Assembly: GCA_904419145.1 (NCBI GenBank)
Contig: CAJFQQ010000013.1
Span: forward strand, 1-61,164
Direction: 5' to 3'
DNA from: an uncultured Oscillospiraceae bacterium
GTDB taxonomy: Bacteria; Bacillota; Clostridia; Oscillospirales; Oscillospiraceae
Length of the DNA stretch: 61,164 nt
Part shown: one piece after another, positions 1 to 8,164 of the stretch
Layout of the letters: every line of letters begins with the position of its first letter
How positions within the stretch are numbered: position 1 is the first letter of the stretch
Translations under genes and position numbers: made by a program
Notes under the pieces: model-generated
Databases searched by the model: none
Told to the model about the DNA's origin: nothing
Seen by the model: the letters and a program-made list of their open reading frames with translations, nothing else

Positions 1-111
1 GAGGATATACTTTGAGACGATGACAGCCCCGTTGAAGCAGCCCAGGAAATAGGCCGCCACCGCGGAAATCCCGAAAATCGCCCAGATGGGCATCTCAAAT
101 GCGTCAGGCAT
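1..111 (-). CDS. plsY: glycerol-3-phosphate acyltransferase PlsY, N-terminal part only
   Basis: Only the first 37 codons lie in the window; the gene continues past the left edge. The translation starts at the ATG complementary to 109-111 and has a hydrophobic first segment ending in YFLGCFNGAVIVSKYI. This matches the first membrane helix and the G-S/C-x-N/P-x-x-x-x-x-K pattern at the start of PlsY, the membrane enzyme that acylates glycerol-3-phosphate from acyl-phosphate. It follows der with 3 bp between stop and start, so it is co-transcribed; der-plsY is a common Clostridia order. Identification rests on a short stretch plus context. Confidence 0.75.
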   Translation of the reverse strand, partial: MPDAFEMPIWAIFGISAVAAYFLGCFNGAVIVSKYIL

Positions 112-114
112 CTC

Positions 115-1437
115 TTACTCCTCCTTGTCGCCCTTCTGGCGGATGGTGATCTTGATCGGCGTCCCTTCCAGGCTGAAGGTGTTGCGGATGCAGTTTTCGA
201 TATACCGCTGGTAGGAGAAGTGGAACAGCCGGGCGTCGTTGCAGAAGATGACGAAGTGGGGGGGCTTGATCCCAACCTGGGTCATGTAGTAGATCTTCAG
301 CCGCCGGCCCTTGTCCGTGGGGGGCTGGACCCGGGTCTGGGCATCCTCCAGGACGTTGTTGAGCATGCCGGTGGTGATGCGGGTAGCTGCCTGGTCATTG
401 ACATAGTTAATGAGCTCGAAGAGCCTGTCCACCCGCTGCCCGGTCATGGCGGAGATAAAGAGGATGGGGGCGTAGGTCATATAGGCCAGATCCCGGCGGA
501 TGTCCTGGCGCATCTTGTCCATGGTCTTGCCGTCCTTCTCCACCAAGTCCCACTTGTTGACCACGATGATGGACGCCTTCCCTGCCTCGTGGGCCAGGCC
601 CGCCACCTTGGTGTCCTGCTCGGTGACGCCCTCGGTGGCGTCGATGAGAATGAGGCACACATCGCTGCGCTCAATGGCCATCTGGGCCCGCAGGACGCTG
701 TACTTCTCGATGGCCTCGTCCACCCTGGACTTTTTCCGCATGCCGGCGGTGTCGATAAAGACGTATTTCCCCTTGTCGTTTTCAAACCGGGAGTCGATGG
801 CATCCCGGGTAGTGCCCGCCACGTCGCTGACGATGGTCCGCTGCTGGCCCAGGATCTTGTTGGTGAGGGAGGACTTGCCCACGTTGGGCTTGCCGATGAT
901 GGCCACCTGGATGGCGTCGTCCTCCTCTTCCTCCTCCGCCTCCGGCGGGAAGTACTTGACGCACTCGTCCAACAGGTCGCCGGTGCCGTGGCCGTGGACC
1001 GCGGAAACCGCAATAGGATCTCCCAGCCCCAAATTATAAAACTCATAGACATCCGGGCTCATGCCCTGGTCCACCTTGTTCACCGCCAGCACCACGGGCT
1101 TGCCGCTGCGCAGCAGCATGTTGGCGACCTCCTGGTCCGAGGCGGTGACGCCGGTCTTGACATCCGTGAGGAATACGATGACGTCGGCGTGGTCTATGGC
1201 GATCTCCGCCTGCTCGCGCATAAAGGAGAGGATCTGACTGTCCGTCCGCGGCTCGATGCCGCCGGTGTCGATGAGGGTGAACTTCCGCCCGTTCCAATCG
1301 CTCTCCCCATAGATGCGGTCCCGGGTAACGCCGGGTGTATCCTCCACAATGGAGATGCGCTGGCCGATGAGCTTATTAAAGAGCATGGACTTGCCCACAT
1401 TGGGCCGGCCCACAATGGCAATCACTGGTTTTGACAT
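115..1437 (-). CDS. der: ribosome biogenesis GTPase Der (EngA)
   Basis: Double-GTPase needed for 50S subunit maturation. The 440-residue length is normal. Two complete G domains are visible: first P-loop GRPNVGKS at residues 10-17, second GKPNVGKS at about 182-189, each followed by DT(A)G switch motifs and NKxD (NKVD near 120, NKWD further on), then a C-terminal KH-like domain. The residue after the first P-loop Ser is Met rather than the usual Thr. The start has a strong RBS (AAAGGAGGT). The 5' end, with RBS and first 11 codons, is duplicated upstream (see 1405-1674). Likely transcribed with DUF512 and GNAT genes from a promoter near 3570-3597. Confidence 0.96.
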   Translation of the reverse strand: MSKPVIAIVGRPNVGKSMLFNKLIGQRISIVEDTPGVTRDRIYGESDWNGRKFTLIDTGGIEPRTDSQILSFMREQAEIAIDHADVIVFLTDVKTGVTASDQEVANMLLRSGKPVVLAVNKVDQGMSPDVYEFYNLGLGDPIAVSAVHGHGTGDLLDECVKYFPPEAEEEEEDDAIQVAIIGKPNVGKSSLTNKILGQQRTIVSDVAGTTRDAIDSRFENDKGKYVFIDTAGMRKKSRVDEAIEKYSVLRAQMAIERSDVCLILIDATEGVTEQDTKVAGLAHEAGKASIIVVNKWDLVEKDGKTMDKMRQDIRRDLAYMTYAPILFISAMTGQRVDRLFELINYVNDQAATRITTGMLNNVLEDAQTRVQPPTDKGRRLKIYYMTQVGIKPPHFVIFCNDARLFHFSYQRYIENCIRNTFSLEGTPIKITIRQKGDKEE

Positions 1438-1468
1438 GGGTCTGTACCTCCTTTGGAAGGTTGTGCAA

Positions 1469-1611
1469 AATCGGTCTCCCTAGGGCCGGCCCTCCGGCGC
1501 CTTTGCGCCGTGGATTCGACGGCCCCGCCGGAGAATCCGGGCGGGGGAATTCATTTTCCCCGCCCAAATATCAAATCCAAGGCCCCCGCCGGATGGTACA
1601 TCCGGTGGGAA
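1469..1611. mobile_element. 143-bp hairpin-rich insertion between the two der starts (putative small mobile element)
   Basis: The stretch is made of consecutive palindromes: AGGGCCGGCCCT at 1482-1493; GGCGC/GCGCC with a 4-nt loop at 1496-1509; GGGCGGGG/CCCCGCCC at 1539-1546 and 1558-1565; CCGGAT/ATCCGG at 1589-1594 and 1600-1605. It encodes no recognisable protein. It shares an 11-nt core (CAAATCCAAGG on the plus strand, 1572-1582) with the insertion at 56397-56546. Mobility is inferred from the flanking duplication, not shown. Confidence 0.5.
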
Positions 1612-1644
1612 CCGGCCCACAGTGGCAATCACTGGTTTTGACAT
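1480..1644 (-). pseudogene. decoy reading frame: der N-terminus running into the insertion
   Basis: Starting at the upstream copy of the der ATG, with intact RBS, the frame reads MSKPVIATVGR and then leaves der to translate the hairpin element, ending after 54 codons. No known domain follows. It would be translated ahead of der if the transcript is intact. It is best read as the 5' remnant left by the event that duplicated the gene start. Confidence 0.6.
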
Positions 1645-1698
1645 GGGTCTGTACCTCCTTTGAGGGTTGTGCAAGATAGAAGCTTCCCAGCCGCAGCG

Positions 1699-2193
1699 TC
1701 ACGAGACGATCAGGCTGAAATTGAGGATATCCTGGTAGGCGCCGAACTTCATCCCCACCTCCCGGATGGCTCCGCAGTAGGTGAAGCCGAACTTCTCGTG
1801 GAGTTTCCGGCTGGCCTCGTTGCCATCGGTAATGACAGAGACCACCGTGTGCGTCTCCGGGTCCTGCCGGGCCTCCCGCAGGATCGCCTCCATCAGGGCA
1901 GTGGCTACCCCCTGACGGCGGAAATCCGGGCCGATGTAGATCGAGAGCTCCACCGTGGAGCGGTAGGCCTCCTTGGACCGGTAGGGGGAGAGGCTGGCAT
2001 ATCCGGCCACACGGCCCGCCTGTTCTGCCACCAGCAGCGGATGGTTCTTGATATTATGGGCGTCGAACCACTGCCCCCACTCCTCCAGAGACTTGGGCTG
2101 CAGGTCCAGGGTCGCCACCCCGTGGACCACCTCATAATTGTAGATGTCCAGCAGCTGCTGCAGGTCCTCCCGGCGGGCAACGCGGATCTCCAT
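1699..2193 (-). CDS. GNAT N-acetyltransferase, phosphinothricin acetyltransferase-like
   Basis: 164 residues, a full single GNAT domain. It opens with IRVARREDLQQLLDIYN and carries the acetyl-CoA loop RRQGVATALM at about 99-108, and LHEKFGFTYCG near the end, as in the PAT/Bar subgroup that acetylates small amines such as phosphinothricin or methionine sulfoximine/sulfone. The substrate here cannot be told. It sits between the DUF512 gene (26 bp upstream) and the duplicated der start, an accessory gene inside a housekeeping operon. Confidence 0.85.
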   Translation of the reverse strand: MEIRVARREDLQQLLDIYNYEVVHGVATLDLQPKSLEEWGQWFDAHNIKNHPLLVAEQAGRVAGYASLSPYRSKEAYRSTVELSIYIGPDFRRQGVATALMEAILREARQDPETHTVVSVITDGNEASRKLHEKFGFTYCGAIREVGMKFGAYQDILNFSLIVS

Positions 2194-2219
2194 GGCCGTA
2201 TCCTCTCTCTTCTTGATAC

Positions 2220-3521
2220 TTATTTTCGCCCCAGCATGGCATCCAGCAGGTCATAGCCGTCCTGGTCCACCACCGTTACCGGCACGCCCAGGGCACGCTC
2301 CACATCGCTGACGTGGACGTCATCCAGGAATACATCGCCGCCATGGCGGAGCATGTTCACCGGCATCAGCAGCCGCTCTCCCAGGTCCCTGCCCTTCAGC
2401 TGGGCGATCAGGTCCTGTCCGGTGACGAGGCCCGCTACGTCGATGGTGTGGCCGAAGAAGTCGTTGACAATGGGACAGATCCGGCCGGTCACCTGGGGAA
2501 ATTTCTGCCGCAGCTCCTCCAGCAGGAGCTCCAAAAAGGGCGCGCAGGAAACGCCTGTCGCCACTGTAAAGGAAAACTCCTGAACAGGGTCCTCCTCCAA
2601 TTTCAGCCCCGCCTCGAACTCCGTGATGAGGCTGCGGAGCATCCCCACGCCGTTTTCGATCTGGACATAGCCCTCGTAGGCCTCCTCCGGCGGCAGCGGA
2701 CGCCGCGCCCGGAGATACAGCTCGTCGGAACAGAAAAACAGCCGGGAGCCCCGCTCCGCCAGACACTTGGCCGCGTAGGCCTCTACCCGGTCGATGATGG
2801 CACAGGCGTCGTCGTAGTCCACCGCCCGGAGCTTTGCCAACCCCTTCCGGTACTTGGTCAGCCCCACCGGCACCACGCTGCAGCTGGCGAAGCCCATCTC
2901 CGCCATGTCCTCCATGGTCCTCTGGAGCTGCTCGCCGTCGTTCCACCCGGGGCAGACTACGATCTGCCCGTTCATCTCGATGCCCGCGGCGCCGAACTTC
3001 CGCATCCAGTCCAGGCTCTTTGCGCCATTTTTATTCCCCAGCAGCGTACAGCGGAGCTTGGGATCCGTGGCATGGACCGAGACGTTGATGGGGCTGATAC
3101 GCAGGTCGATGATGCGCTGGGCCTCCCGGTCGGAGAGGTTGGTGAGGGTGATATAGTTCCCCATGAGGAAGCTGAGCCGGGCGTCGTCATCCTTGAAATA
3201 CAGGGTATCCCGGCAGCCGGGGGCCATCTGATCCACGAAGCAGAACAGGCAGTGGTTGCTGCAGGGCATGGGCTCGTCCATGAGATAGGTGTCAAAGTTG
3301 AGGCCCAGGTCCTCCCCCTCCGGCTTTCTGACGCGCAGCGTGCGCCGCTCCCCCTCCGGGCTCTCCAGCACCAGCTCCGGGTCCGCGTCGTAACCGAAAA
3401 ATCGGTAGTCCAGCACGTCCACAATCTCGTGGCCGCCGATGGATATTAACTTCTCTCCCGGCCGCACGCCGGCCCGGCGGGCGGCGGAGGGATGGTCTAT
3501 GGATGTGATGACGGTGCTCAT
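2220..3521 (-). CDS. DUF512 radical SAM protein with N-terminal PDZ-like domain
   Basis: 433 residues. Residues 1-65 form a PDZ-like module (ITSIDHPSAARRAGVRPGEK). The iron-sulfur cysteine triad is C87-x3-C91-x2-C94 (CSNHCLFC), as in DUF512 proteins rather than the usual CxxxCxxC followed by aromatic. The C-terminal half is the DUF512 domain. The function of the family is unknown; in Clostridia the gene is regularly next to der, suggesting a link to ribosome or tRNA maturation (inference). The ATG has a GGGGAG RBS and a promoter about 50 bp upstream. Confidence 0.9.
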   Translation of the reverse strand: MSTVITSIDHPSAARRAGVRPGEKLISIGGHEIVDVLDYRFFGYDADPELVLESPEGERRTLRVRKPEGEDLGLNFDTYLMDEPMPCSNHCLFCFVDQMAPGCRDTLYFKDDDARLSFLMGNYITLTNLSDREAQRIIDLRISPINVSVHATDPKLRCTLLGNKNGAKSLDWMRKFGAAGIEMNGQIVVCPGWNDGEQLQRTMEDMAEMGFASCSVVPVGLTKYRKGLAKLRAVDYDDACAIIDRVEAYAAKCLAERGSRLFFCSDELYLRARRPLPPEEAYEGYVQIENGVGMLRSLITEFEAGLKLEEDPVQEFSFTVATGVSCAPFLELLLEELRQKFPQVTGRICPIVNDFFGHTIDVAGLVTGQDLIAQLKGRDLGERLLMPVNMLRHGGDVFLDDVHVSDVERALGVPVTVVDQDGYDLLDAMLGRK

Positions 3522-3569
3522 AGTTTCTCCCCTTCCAGGGTCTTGCTGCGCATACGCATACTAGAATAT

Positions 3570-3597
3570 AGTATACCGGATTTTTCCCAAATAGCAA
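3570..3597 (-). promoter_or_regulatory. sigma-A-type promoter of the DUF512-GNAT-der-plsY operon
   Basis: On the minus strand, TTGCTA (3592-3597) is followed by a 16-bp spacer and TATACT (3570-3575), about 50 bp before the DUF512 ATG. It lies in a locally AT-rich gap just after the M56 gene terminator. Confidence 0.6.
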
Positions 3598-3611
3598 GGG
3601 AATTTCCGCAG

Positions 3612-3649
3612 AAAAAGCGGCAGGCCCACAGCGAAATGCTGTGGGCCTG
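3612..3649 (-). terminator. rho-independent terminator after the M56 gene
   Basis: A 12-bp stem (3621-3632 with 3638-3649, loop of 5) is followed on the minus strand by CCGC and a run of five T. It lies 13 bp beyond the M56 stop and separates blaI-M56 from the next operon. Confidence 0.85.
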
Positions 3650-3661
3650 TCCAAAGTTTCT

Positions 3662-6289
3662 TTAGAAATAGGAGGCTACGGCCAGTTCAAAAATGGACTG
3701 CGTGTCCACCAACTCACTGTTTTTTGCCATCAGTACGTACTGATATATGGAATCCGTCCAAACTGCCGCCATCCCCGAACTGCCTCTATAAAGTTGATAG
3801 CCGCCTCCGCTTGGCAGAATTGTCGCAATGACTTCCATCTGCTCCCGGCTCTGCCCCAGATAATCCAGTAGTTCCGCCTCAGCGTTCGCCCTGCCGGCTT
3901 GGTCAACCGGCAGATAGCGGAGCACCAGAGAAAGCCCATAGAACGTATACTGCACATATCCCTCTCCAGCGTCAGTCACTACCGCTTCCGCCGGCAGGTC
4001 CACCAGAACCGTCCCGCTCTTGGTGCCCAGGATTGGCTCAGAGTACCAGGCCAGCAGGGCCTCCAGCTTCTCCACCGCGTCCGTCTGCCCCTCTGTTTCC
4101 AGGACATAGGTCACGTTCCCGCGCTTCCACGACGCCGCACCGGTGTTCTGGTCAGAAGTATAGAAGTCCACCAGCCCGGAAGCACTCAAATAGTCATAGA
4201 TCACATCCTCCGGATTCTGGCCTTTCCATTCCGTCAGTATATCCAGCCAGTTGCCCGAAGGATACCCTTCCCGGGCCAGGAGGGTATATGCGGTATCTCC
4301 CCAGGTAAAGGTCGCCCAGCTGTCCACGCCTTGGCTACCATAGCCGGTGACCTCCGCCCCAGCGGGGATGTAGGCTGTCAGTTCCTCCGGGAGCGCCTGC
4401 ACTGTGCCCTCCGACCCATCCTCTGTTTCGAGGCGGTCTTCATAGGGGATCACATGAACGATGCCTTCCTCTTCCACAGTGCGGGGCGGGTACTCCGTCA
4501 GCAGATCCTCCATCGTGTATCCCCCGGTGCCGAAATCCGGGACGGACCAGAGGCCGCTCTCCCCGTCCCGGATGAGCCAGCCCTGGTACCCCAGCTCAAT
4601 CCACCCGGCGTAGTCCGCTCCGTAATCCACCTCCGCGCCCACGGCGTTGCCAATCCACCAGAACGTATTTTCATAGTCCTCCGGCTGAAGCAGCACATCC
4701 ATCTCCCATGTGGCCCGCACGTCACCGCCGTCCTCCACCGTGGTCAGCCCCGTCACCGTCCCGCCCAGGCTGTAGTCGGTAATCCCCCACCGGGAACCTG
4801 GCGGCAGTCTCTGCTCTGCCCGGGCCAGCCAGGTGTTCCAGAGGGTGTACAGCGCGTCCGCCGCCTCCACTTCCGCCCCGCCGGGAAGGGTCAGGTCCGT
4901 GAGGCTGCCCATCACCAGCTGATCGTACTGCTCCCGGCAGACAGAGAAGATGGAATCCGAGATCACGTCCGGGCTATAGCGGTAAACTGCCTGATACCGC
5001 GCGGTGGCGTCCGGCCCCTCCAGTTCTACAAGGTCGCTCTCATAGAGCCGCAGGACACTGCCCGCCACTTTCACCTCCAGGCAGAGGCCCTCGTCCGGGA
5101 CAGGGTCAGACGCCTCTGTCCACTGGTAGTCTACGAATCGGCCGGTGATGTTGTTCACCACCCAGTCCCCGTCTACAGCCAGGGTCTTATATGCCGCTTC
5201 CTCCAGTCCGACACTGTAAATCCGCACTGTGGCGGCCGTCATATTCCCTTCCACCCAGGCGGCAAACTCCTCCGGTGTGCTCCAGTTCCGGGAGGGCTCC
5301 CTGGCCCCGGTAAAGGTACAGACGGCAAATACCACCATAGCCGCCGCCAGAACCCCCGCAGCGGTCCGCCGGGTGGCGGGCCGGGCCACCAGGGCTGCAA
5401 TGCGCTCCTTCAGGTCCGAGCCGCTCATGGAGGTGGCACAGCGCATCAGGCCGCTGCGCCGCTCTGCCAGACCCACCAGGGTGCGGCCATAGGCCGCCCG
5501 CTGCGCCTCCCCCAGGCGCTTCACCGCCGCCTCATCACAGGCCAGCTCACAGTCCCGGCGGCTGAGGGCCGCCGCCCACCACACCAGCGGGTTGTACCAG
5601 TGGAGCACTAGGCAGATGCCCCGGAGCGCGGTCCAGATATGGTCGCCGTGGCGGCGGTGGGACAGTTCGTGGGCCAGCACATGGCCCAGGGCCTCAGGCT
5701 CCTCCGCCACCGCTGCCGGGACATAGATGGCAGGGAACGGCACGCCGAACAGGCACGGGGACTGGATCGCATCCGTCACATAGACTTTTGCCGATGCATC
5801 TGTCTCTATCCGCTTCCGGCTGCGGCGCAGCCTGCGGTAAAATGTCAAGTTGGACAACAGAAGCAGTAGCCCGGTCACCGCCATACCGGCATACCACAGG
5901 TGCTTCAGCAAGAATCCCATGGGCTGGAGCAGCGTTCCCACGGTGGATGGAGGACTGGTGCTTGTCCCGGAACCCGGTTCCACCGGCGGAGAAACGCTGG
6001 TACCGCCGTCTGGAAATGTTTGCACCTCTTCTCCCGGCTGGACTACTACTACCGCCCAGTTGTCAGGCAGGGGCGTCTCTGAGATCCGCGCCTCCGCCGT
6101 GTCCAGGGGCCGCTGGACACTGATGGCGCTCTCCCCCACGGTCCCCGGGATCAGCAGCCGCACCAAGACCAGCAGCCACAGGGCATATTGCAGGCGCAGG
6201 CTGATCCGGCCCCGCAGCAGCCGCCGCAGGACGATTACCAGCAGGATCAGCACAGAGGCCGACACCATCCACGCAATCATATCAGTCAT
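3662..6289 (-). CDS. M56 (BlaR1/MecR1-like) membrane metallopeptidase with long ectodomain
   Basis: 875 residues. Membrane segments at about 6-22, 32-50 and 130-150 precede the zinc site HELSH (207-211) with downstream ligand region CDEA (251-254), the M56 signature. A further helix near 314-330 (AAGVLAAAMVVFAVCTF) leads into about 540 residues outside the membrane. BlaR1/MecR1 sense beta-lactams and cleave their repressor; I see no clear STxK/KTG penicillin-binding set here, so the ligand is unknown. The start overlaps blaI by 8 bp, typical of the paired sensor-protease/repressor cassette. Confidence 0.85.
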   Translation of the reverse strand: MTDMIAWMVSASVLILLVIVLRRLLRGRISLRLQYALWLLVLVRLLIPGTVGESAISVQRPLDTAEARISETPLPDNWAVVVVQPGEEVQTFPDGGTSVSPPVEPGSGTSTSPPSTVGTLLQPMGFLLKHLWYAGMAVTGLLLLLSNLTFYRRLRRSRKRIETDASAKVYVTDAIQSPCLFGVPFPAIYVPAAVAEEPEALGHVLAHELSHRRHGDHIWTALRGICLVLHWYNPLVWWAAALSRRDCELACDEAAVKRLGEAQRAAYGRTLVGLAERRSGLMRCATSMSGSDLKERIAALVARPATRRTAAGVLAAAMVVFAVCTFTGAREPSRNWSTPEEFAAWVEGNMTAATVRIYSVGLEEAAYKTLAVDGDWVVNNITGRFVDYQWTEASDPVPDEGLCLEVKVAGSVLRLYESDLVELEGPDATARYQAVYRYSPDVISDSIFSVCREQYDQLVMGSLTDLTLPGGAEVEAADALYTLWNTWLARAEQRLPPGSRWGITDYSLGGTVTGLTTVEDGGDVRATWEMDVLLQPEDYENTFWWIGNAVGAEVDYGADYAGWIELGYQGWLIRDGESGLWSVPDFGTGGYTMEDLLTEYPPRTVEEEGIVHVIPYEDRLETEDGSEGTVQALPEELTAYIPAGAEVTGYGSQGVDSWATFTWGDTAYTLLAREGYPSGNWLDILTEWKGQNPEDVIYDYLSASGLVDFYTSDQNTGAASWKRGNVTYVLETEGQTDAVEKLEALLAWYSEPILGTKSGTVLVDLPAEAVVTDAGEGYVQYTFYGLSLVLRYLPVDQAGRANAEAELLDYLGQSREQMEVIATILPSGGGYQLYRGSSGMAAVWTDSIYQYVLMAKNSELVDTQSIFELAVASYF

Positions 6290-6671
6290 GGCAATTCTCC
6301 TCCAGCTTTTTCAGCGCCGCATAGAGCTCGTCGATCTCCGAGCGGCTGAGTGTCTCCTTCTCCGCCACGGCGCTCACCATCAGCCCCAAGCTGCCGTGGT
6401 AGACCCGCTCCAAAAAGCTCCGGGTCTCCCGCAGCGCCGCATCCTCCCGGCGGATCACCGGGTAATACAGCTTGGCCTTCTCTCCCTGTTCCCAGCGGAT
6501 GAGGCCCTTGTCCGCCATGCGGCGGACCATGGTCTCCCCAGTGCTGCGGGACCAGCCCTTGCTGCCCATCAGCTGGTTGGCAATTTGGGTCAGCGTCAGG
6601 GGCGAGGCCGCCCACAAACACTCATAGACCGCCCACTCCGCAGGGGTCAGCAGCTGCGACTTGTCTGCCAT
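6282..6671 (-). CDS. BlaI/MecI-family transcriptional repressor
   Basis: 129 residues, the usual family length. The winged helix covers about 8-75 (LTPAEWAVYECLWAASPLTLTQIA; the WSRSTGETMVRRMADKGLI recognition region), followed by a dimerisation tail. It should bind the paired sites overlapping its own promoter (6690-6735), repress the pair, and be inactivated when the M56 partner is triggered. RBS AAAGGAGG precedes the ATG. The pair has no beta-lactamase gene adjacent in this window, so the wider regulon is unknown. Confidence 0.9.
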   Translation of the reverse strand: MADKSQLLTPAEWAVYECLWAASPLTLTQIANQLMGSKGWSRSTGETMVRRMADKGLIRWEQGEKAKLYYPVIRREDAALRETRSFLERVYHGSLGLMVSAVAEKETLSRSEIDELYAALKKLEENCHD

Positions 6672-6689
6672 TGGGTTTCCCTCCTTTGC

Positions 6690-6735
6690 ATTACATTGTC
6701 ATGTGTATCCTATCACAGTCACATTACAATGTCAA
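6690..6735 (-). promoter_or_regulatory. blaI promoter with two overlapping BlaI-type operator sites
   Basis: The minus strand shows TTGACA (6730-6735), 17-bp spacer, TAGGAT (6707-6712). Two near-identical sites, ATTACATTGTCA (6690-6701) and ATTACAATGTCA (6723-6734), are spaced 33 bp start to start, one covering the -35 and one at the transcription start. BlaI/MecI operators are built on TACA/TGTA half sites, so autorepression is the natural reading. Confidence 0.75.
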
Positions 6736-6745
6736 GTGACTGCAC

Positions 6746-6773
6746 AAAAAAGGCGGGCCCGACAGGGCCCGCC
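6746..6773 (-). terminator. terminator after the carboxyethyl-ornithine synthase gene
   Basis: GGCGGGCCC/GGGCCCGCC 9-bp stem with a 4-nt loop (6752-6773), followed on the minus strand by six T. Located 27 bp past the stop of the 6800-7777 gene. Confidence 0.9.
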
Positions 6774-6799
6774 GCTCCTGGTTTCGCAATAGAGGATGA

Positions 6800-7777
6800 T
6801 TATGCTGTCTCGCCCACGCCGCTGCGCTCCCGGAAGGCGTGGATCCGCTGGTCGATCACCTGTCCATCCCGGATCACCACCGCCTTCTCCAGGGCGTCGC
6901 TCAGCCGGTCCTCCAGCACCATGTCCACCATGGGCGCCAGCAGGCGGCTGAAGGCGCGGCTGACGGTGATGGGGAACATGGCCGGGGTGTTGTCCACCGC
7001 GTAGTGGAGGATTCCATCTACCTCGTACACCGGGTGGTCGATGGTGGTGGGGCGGGAGGTCTCGATCTCCAGCTCCGGGTCGCAGCTGACGTCCACGATC
7101 ATCGCGCCCCGCTTAAGATGCTTCAGGTCCTCCCGGTAGATCAGCCGGTCGGTACGGGAGGTATCCCACATGCAGCAGTTGATGAGCATGTCATACTTCC
7201 CCATATTTTCCCGGAACAGATCGATCTGCTTCCATTTATAGACATCCACCTCTGCCCCCAAGCCGTTGAGGATGCGCATGGCCCCCTTGGCGGTATGGCC
7301 GCTGCCGTAAATCGCCACGGTGCTCTCATAGGGCATTTTCCCAAGATATAAAAAAGCCTGGAGCACCGCCGCCTCCCCGGCGATCTCCCGGTTGCGGTAG
7401 AAAATATACCGGCCGTTTTCATAGATCTCCTCCCAGGCCAGCACCGTATGCCGTCCCTGGAGCGCAGCCGTGGTAAAGGCGGTGTCCTGCACCGCATGGG
7501 CCCAGCCGAAGAGGAGCTTCCCCGGCGCCACCCGGTCCAGGTAATCCTGGTCCCCCAGTTTCATGTCGCAGATACACTCGCAGGCCAGGGCCTCCTCCCG
7601 GGAAACCACGTGGGCTCCCTTTTCCAGGTAATCCTCATCGGCGTATCCCACAGACTGGCCGTATCCCGTTTCAAAATAGAGGTGATCCACCCCCTGGATT
7701 TTCTTGAGGTGCTTTGGCAGCAGTGCCCTCCGGCGCTCCCGATTCTTATGACTGATCACAAATCCCATGTTTCGCAC
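6800..7777 (-). CDS. N5-(carboxyethyl)ornithine synthase-like (alanine dehydrogenase/PNT family)
   Basis: 325 residues. The N-terminal half (MGFVISHKNRERRRALLP) resembles the alanine dehydrogenase/PNT N-domain; the Rossmann motif is VAIYGSGHTAKGA near 185-197. Closest recognised relatives are CEOS enzymes, which reductively condense pyruvate with the side-chain amine of ornithine or lysine using NADPH. The GTG at 7775-7777 follows the AAGGAGAGG RBS; an ATG three codons later is the alternative. Monocistronic between its own promoter and terminator. Substrate specificity is inferred only from family. Confidence 0.8.
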   Translation of the reverse strand: MRNMGFVISHKNRERRRALLPKHLKKIQGVDHLYFETGYGQSVGYADEDYLEKGAHVVSREEALACECICDMKLGDQDYLDRVAPGKLLFGWAHAVQDTAFTTAALQGRHTVLAWEEIYENGRYIFYRNREIAGEAAVLQAFLYLGKMPYESTVAIYGSGHTAKGAMRILNGLGAEVDVYKWKQIDLFRENMGKYDMLINCCMWDTSRTDRLIYREDLKHLKRGAMIVDVSCDPELEIETSRPTTIDHPVYEVDGILHYAVDNTPAMFPITVSRAFSRLLAPMVDMVLEDRLSDALEKAVVIRDGQVIDQRIHAFRERSGVGETA

Positions 7778-7805
7778 CAGTGCATCACCTCTCCTTTTTG
7801 TATAT

Positions 7806-7835
7806 ATTATACAATAAATTCAGCAACTTGTCCAA
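7806..7835 (-). promoter_or_regulatory. promoter of the carboxyethyl-ornithine synthase gene
   Basis: Minus strand TTGGAC (7830-7835), 18-bp spacer, TATAAT (7806-7811), within an AT-rich 150-bp gap. Confidence 0.75.
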
Positions 7836-7884
7836 TAGATTTTGTGAACAAATCATTAAATTTTGTTAAAATCTGCAAAAAAGC

Positions 7885-7917
7885 AAAAAAAGAGGAAGGC
7901 CACTTGGACCTTCCTCT
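7885..7917 (-). terminator. terminator after rpmF
   Basis: Stem AGAGGAAGG/CCTTCCTCT (7891-7899 with 7909-7917), followed on the minus strand by a T-rich run (7882-7890). It lies 12 bp beyond the rpmF stop. Confidence 0.85.
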
Positions 7918-7928
7918 GATCGGTATGA

Positions 7929-8123
7929 TTACTCCGCCACGCTGGACTTGACAACCTTGACCTGGCGGCCGTTGTAGGTACCGCACTCCTGGCACATTCT
8001 ATGGGGCAGGCGCATAGCACCGCACTGGGGGCACTTGACCAAGCCGGGAACCTCCAGCTTCCACACGGAGCTGCGCCGCTTATTACGTCTTGCCTTAGAA
8101 ACCTTACCCTTGGGGACTGCCAT
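7929..8123 (-). CDS. rpmF: 50S ribosomal protein L32
   Basis: 64 residues. The start MAVPKGKVSKARRNKRRS is the canonical L32 opening and the four-cysteine zinc ribbon (CPQC ... CQEC) is intact, so this is the zinc-binding form. It follows yceD with 41 bp between, the usual yceD-rpmF pair sharing the strong promoter at 8696-8724. Confidence 0.97.
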   Translation of the reverse strand: MAVPKGKVSKARRNKRRSSVWKLEVPGLVKCPQCGAMRLPHRMCQECGTYNGRQVKVVKSSVAE

Positions 8124-8164
8124 CTATGACACCTCCTGTATATCTGAATTTTGATGATTCTGGT

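Larger units (their letters stand above)
1405..1674. repeat. direct repeat pair duplicating the der translation start
   Basis: Positions 1405-1468 (RBS, ATG and first 11 codons of der on the minus strand) recur at 1612-1674. I count 61 identities in 64 aligned columns (two mismatches, one gap). The copies are in direct orientation and separated by 143 bp of hairpin-rich DNA. The outer copy (1612-1674) lies upstream in the transcript and still has the AAAGGAGGT RBS and ATG, so it acts as a decoy start. One substitution changes codon 8 from Ile to Thr. Confidence 0.9.

Noticed and set aside
1469-1611. tRNA gene or CRISPR array in hairpin-rich intergenic DNA
   Set aside because: No cloverleaf or TTCGAAT-type T-arm and no regularly spaced repeats; the stems differ from one another. 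The same was concluded for 15227-15424, 22446-22573 and 56397-56546.
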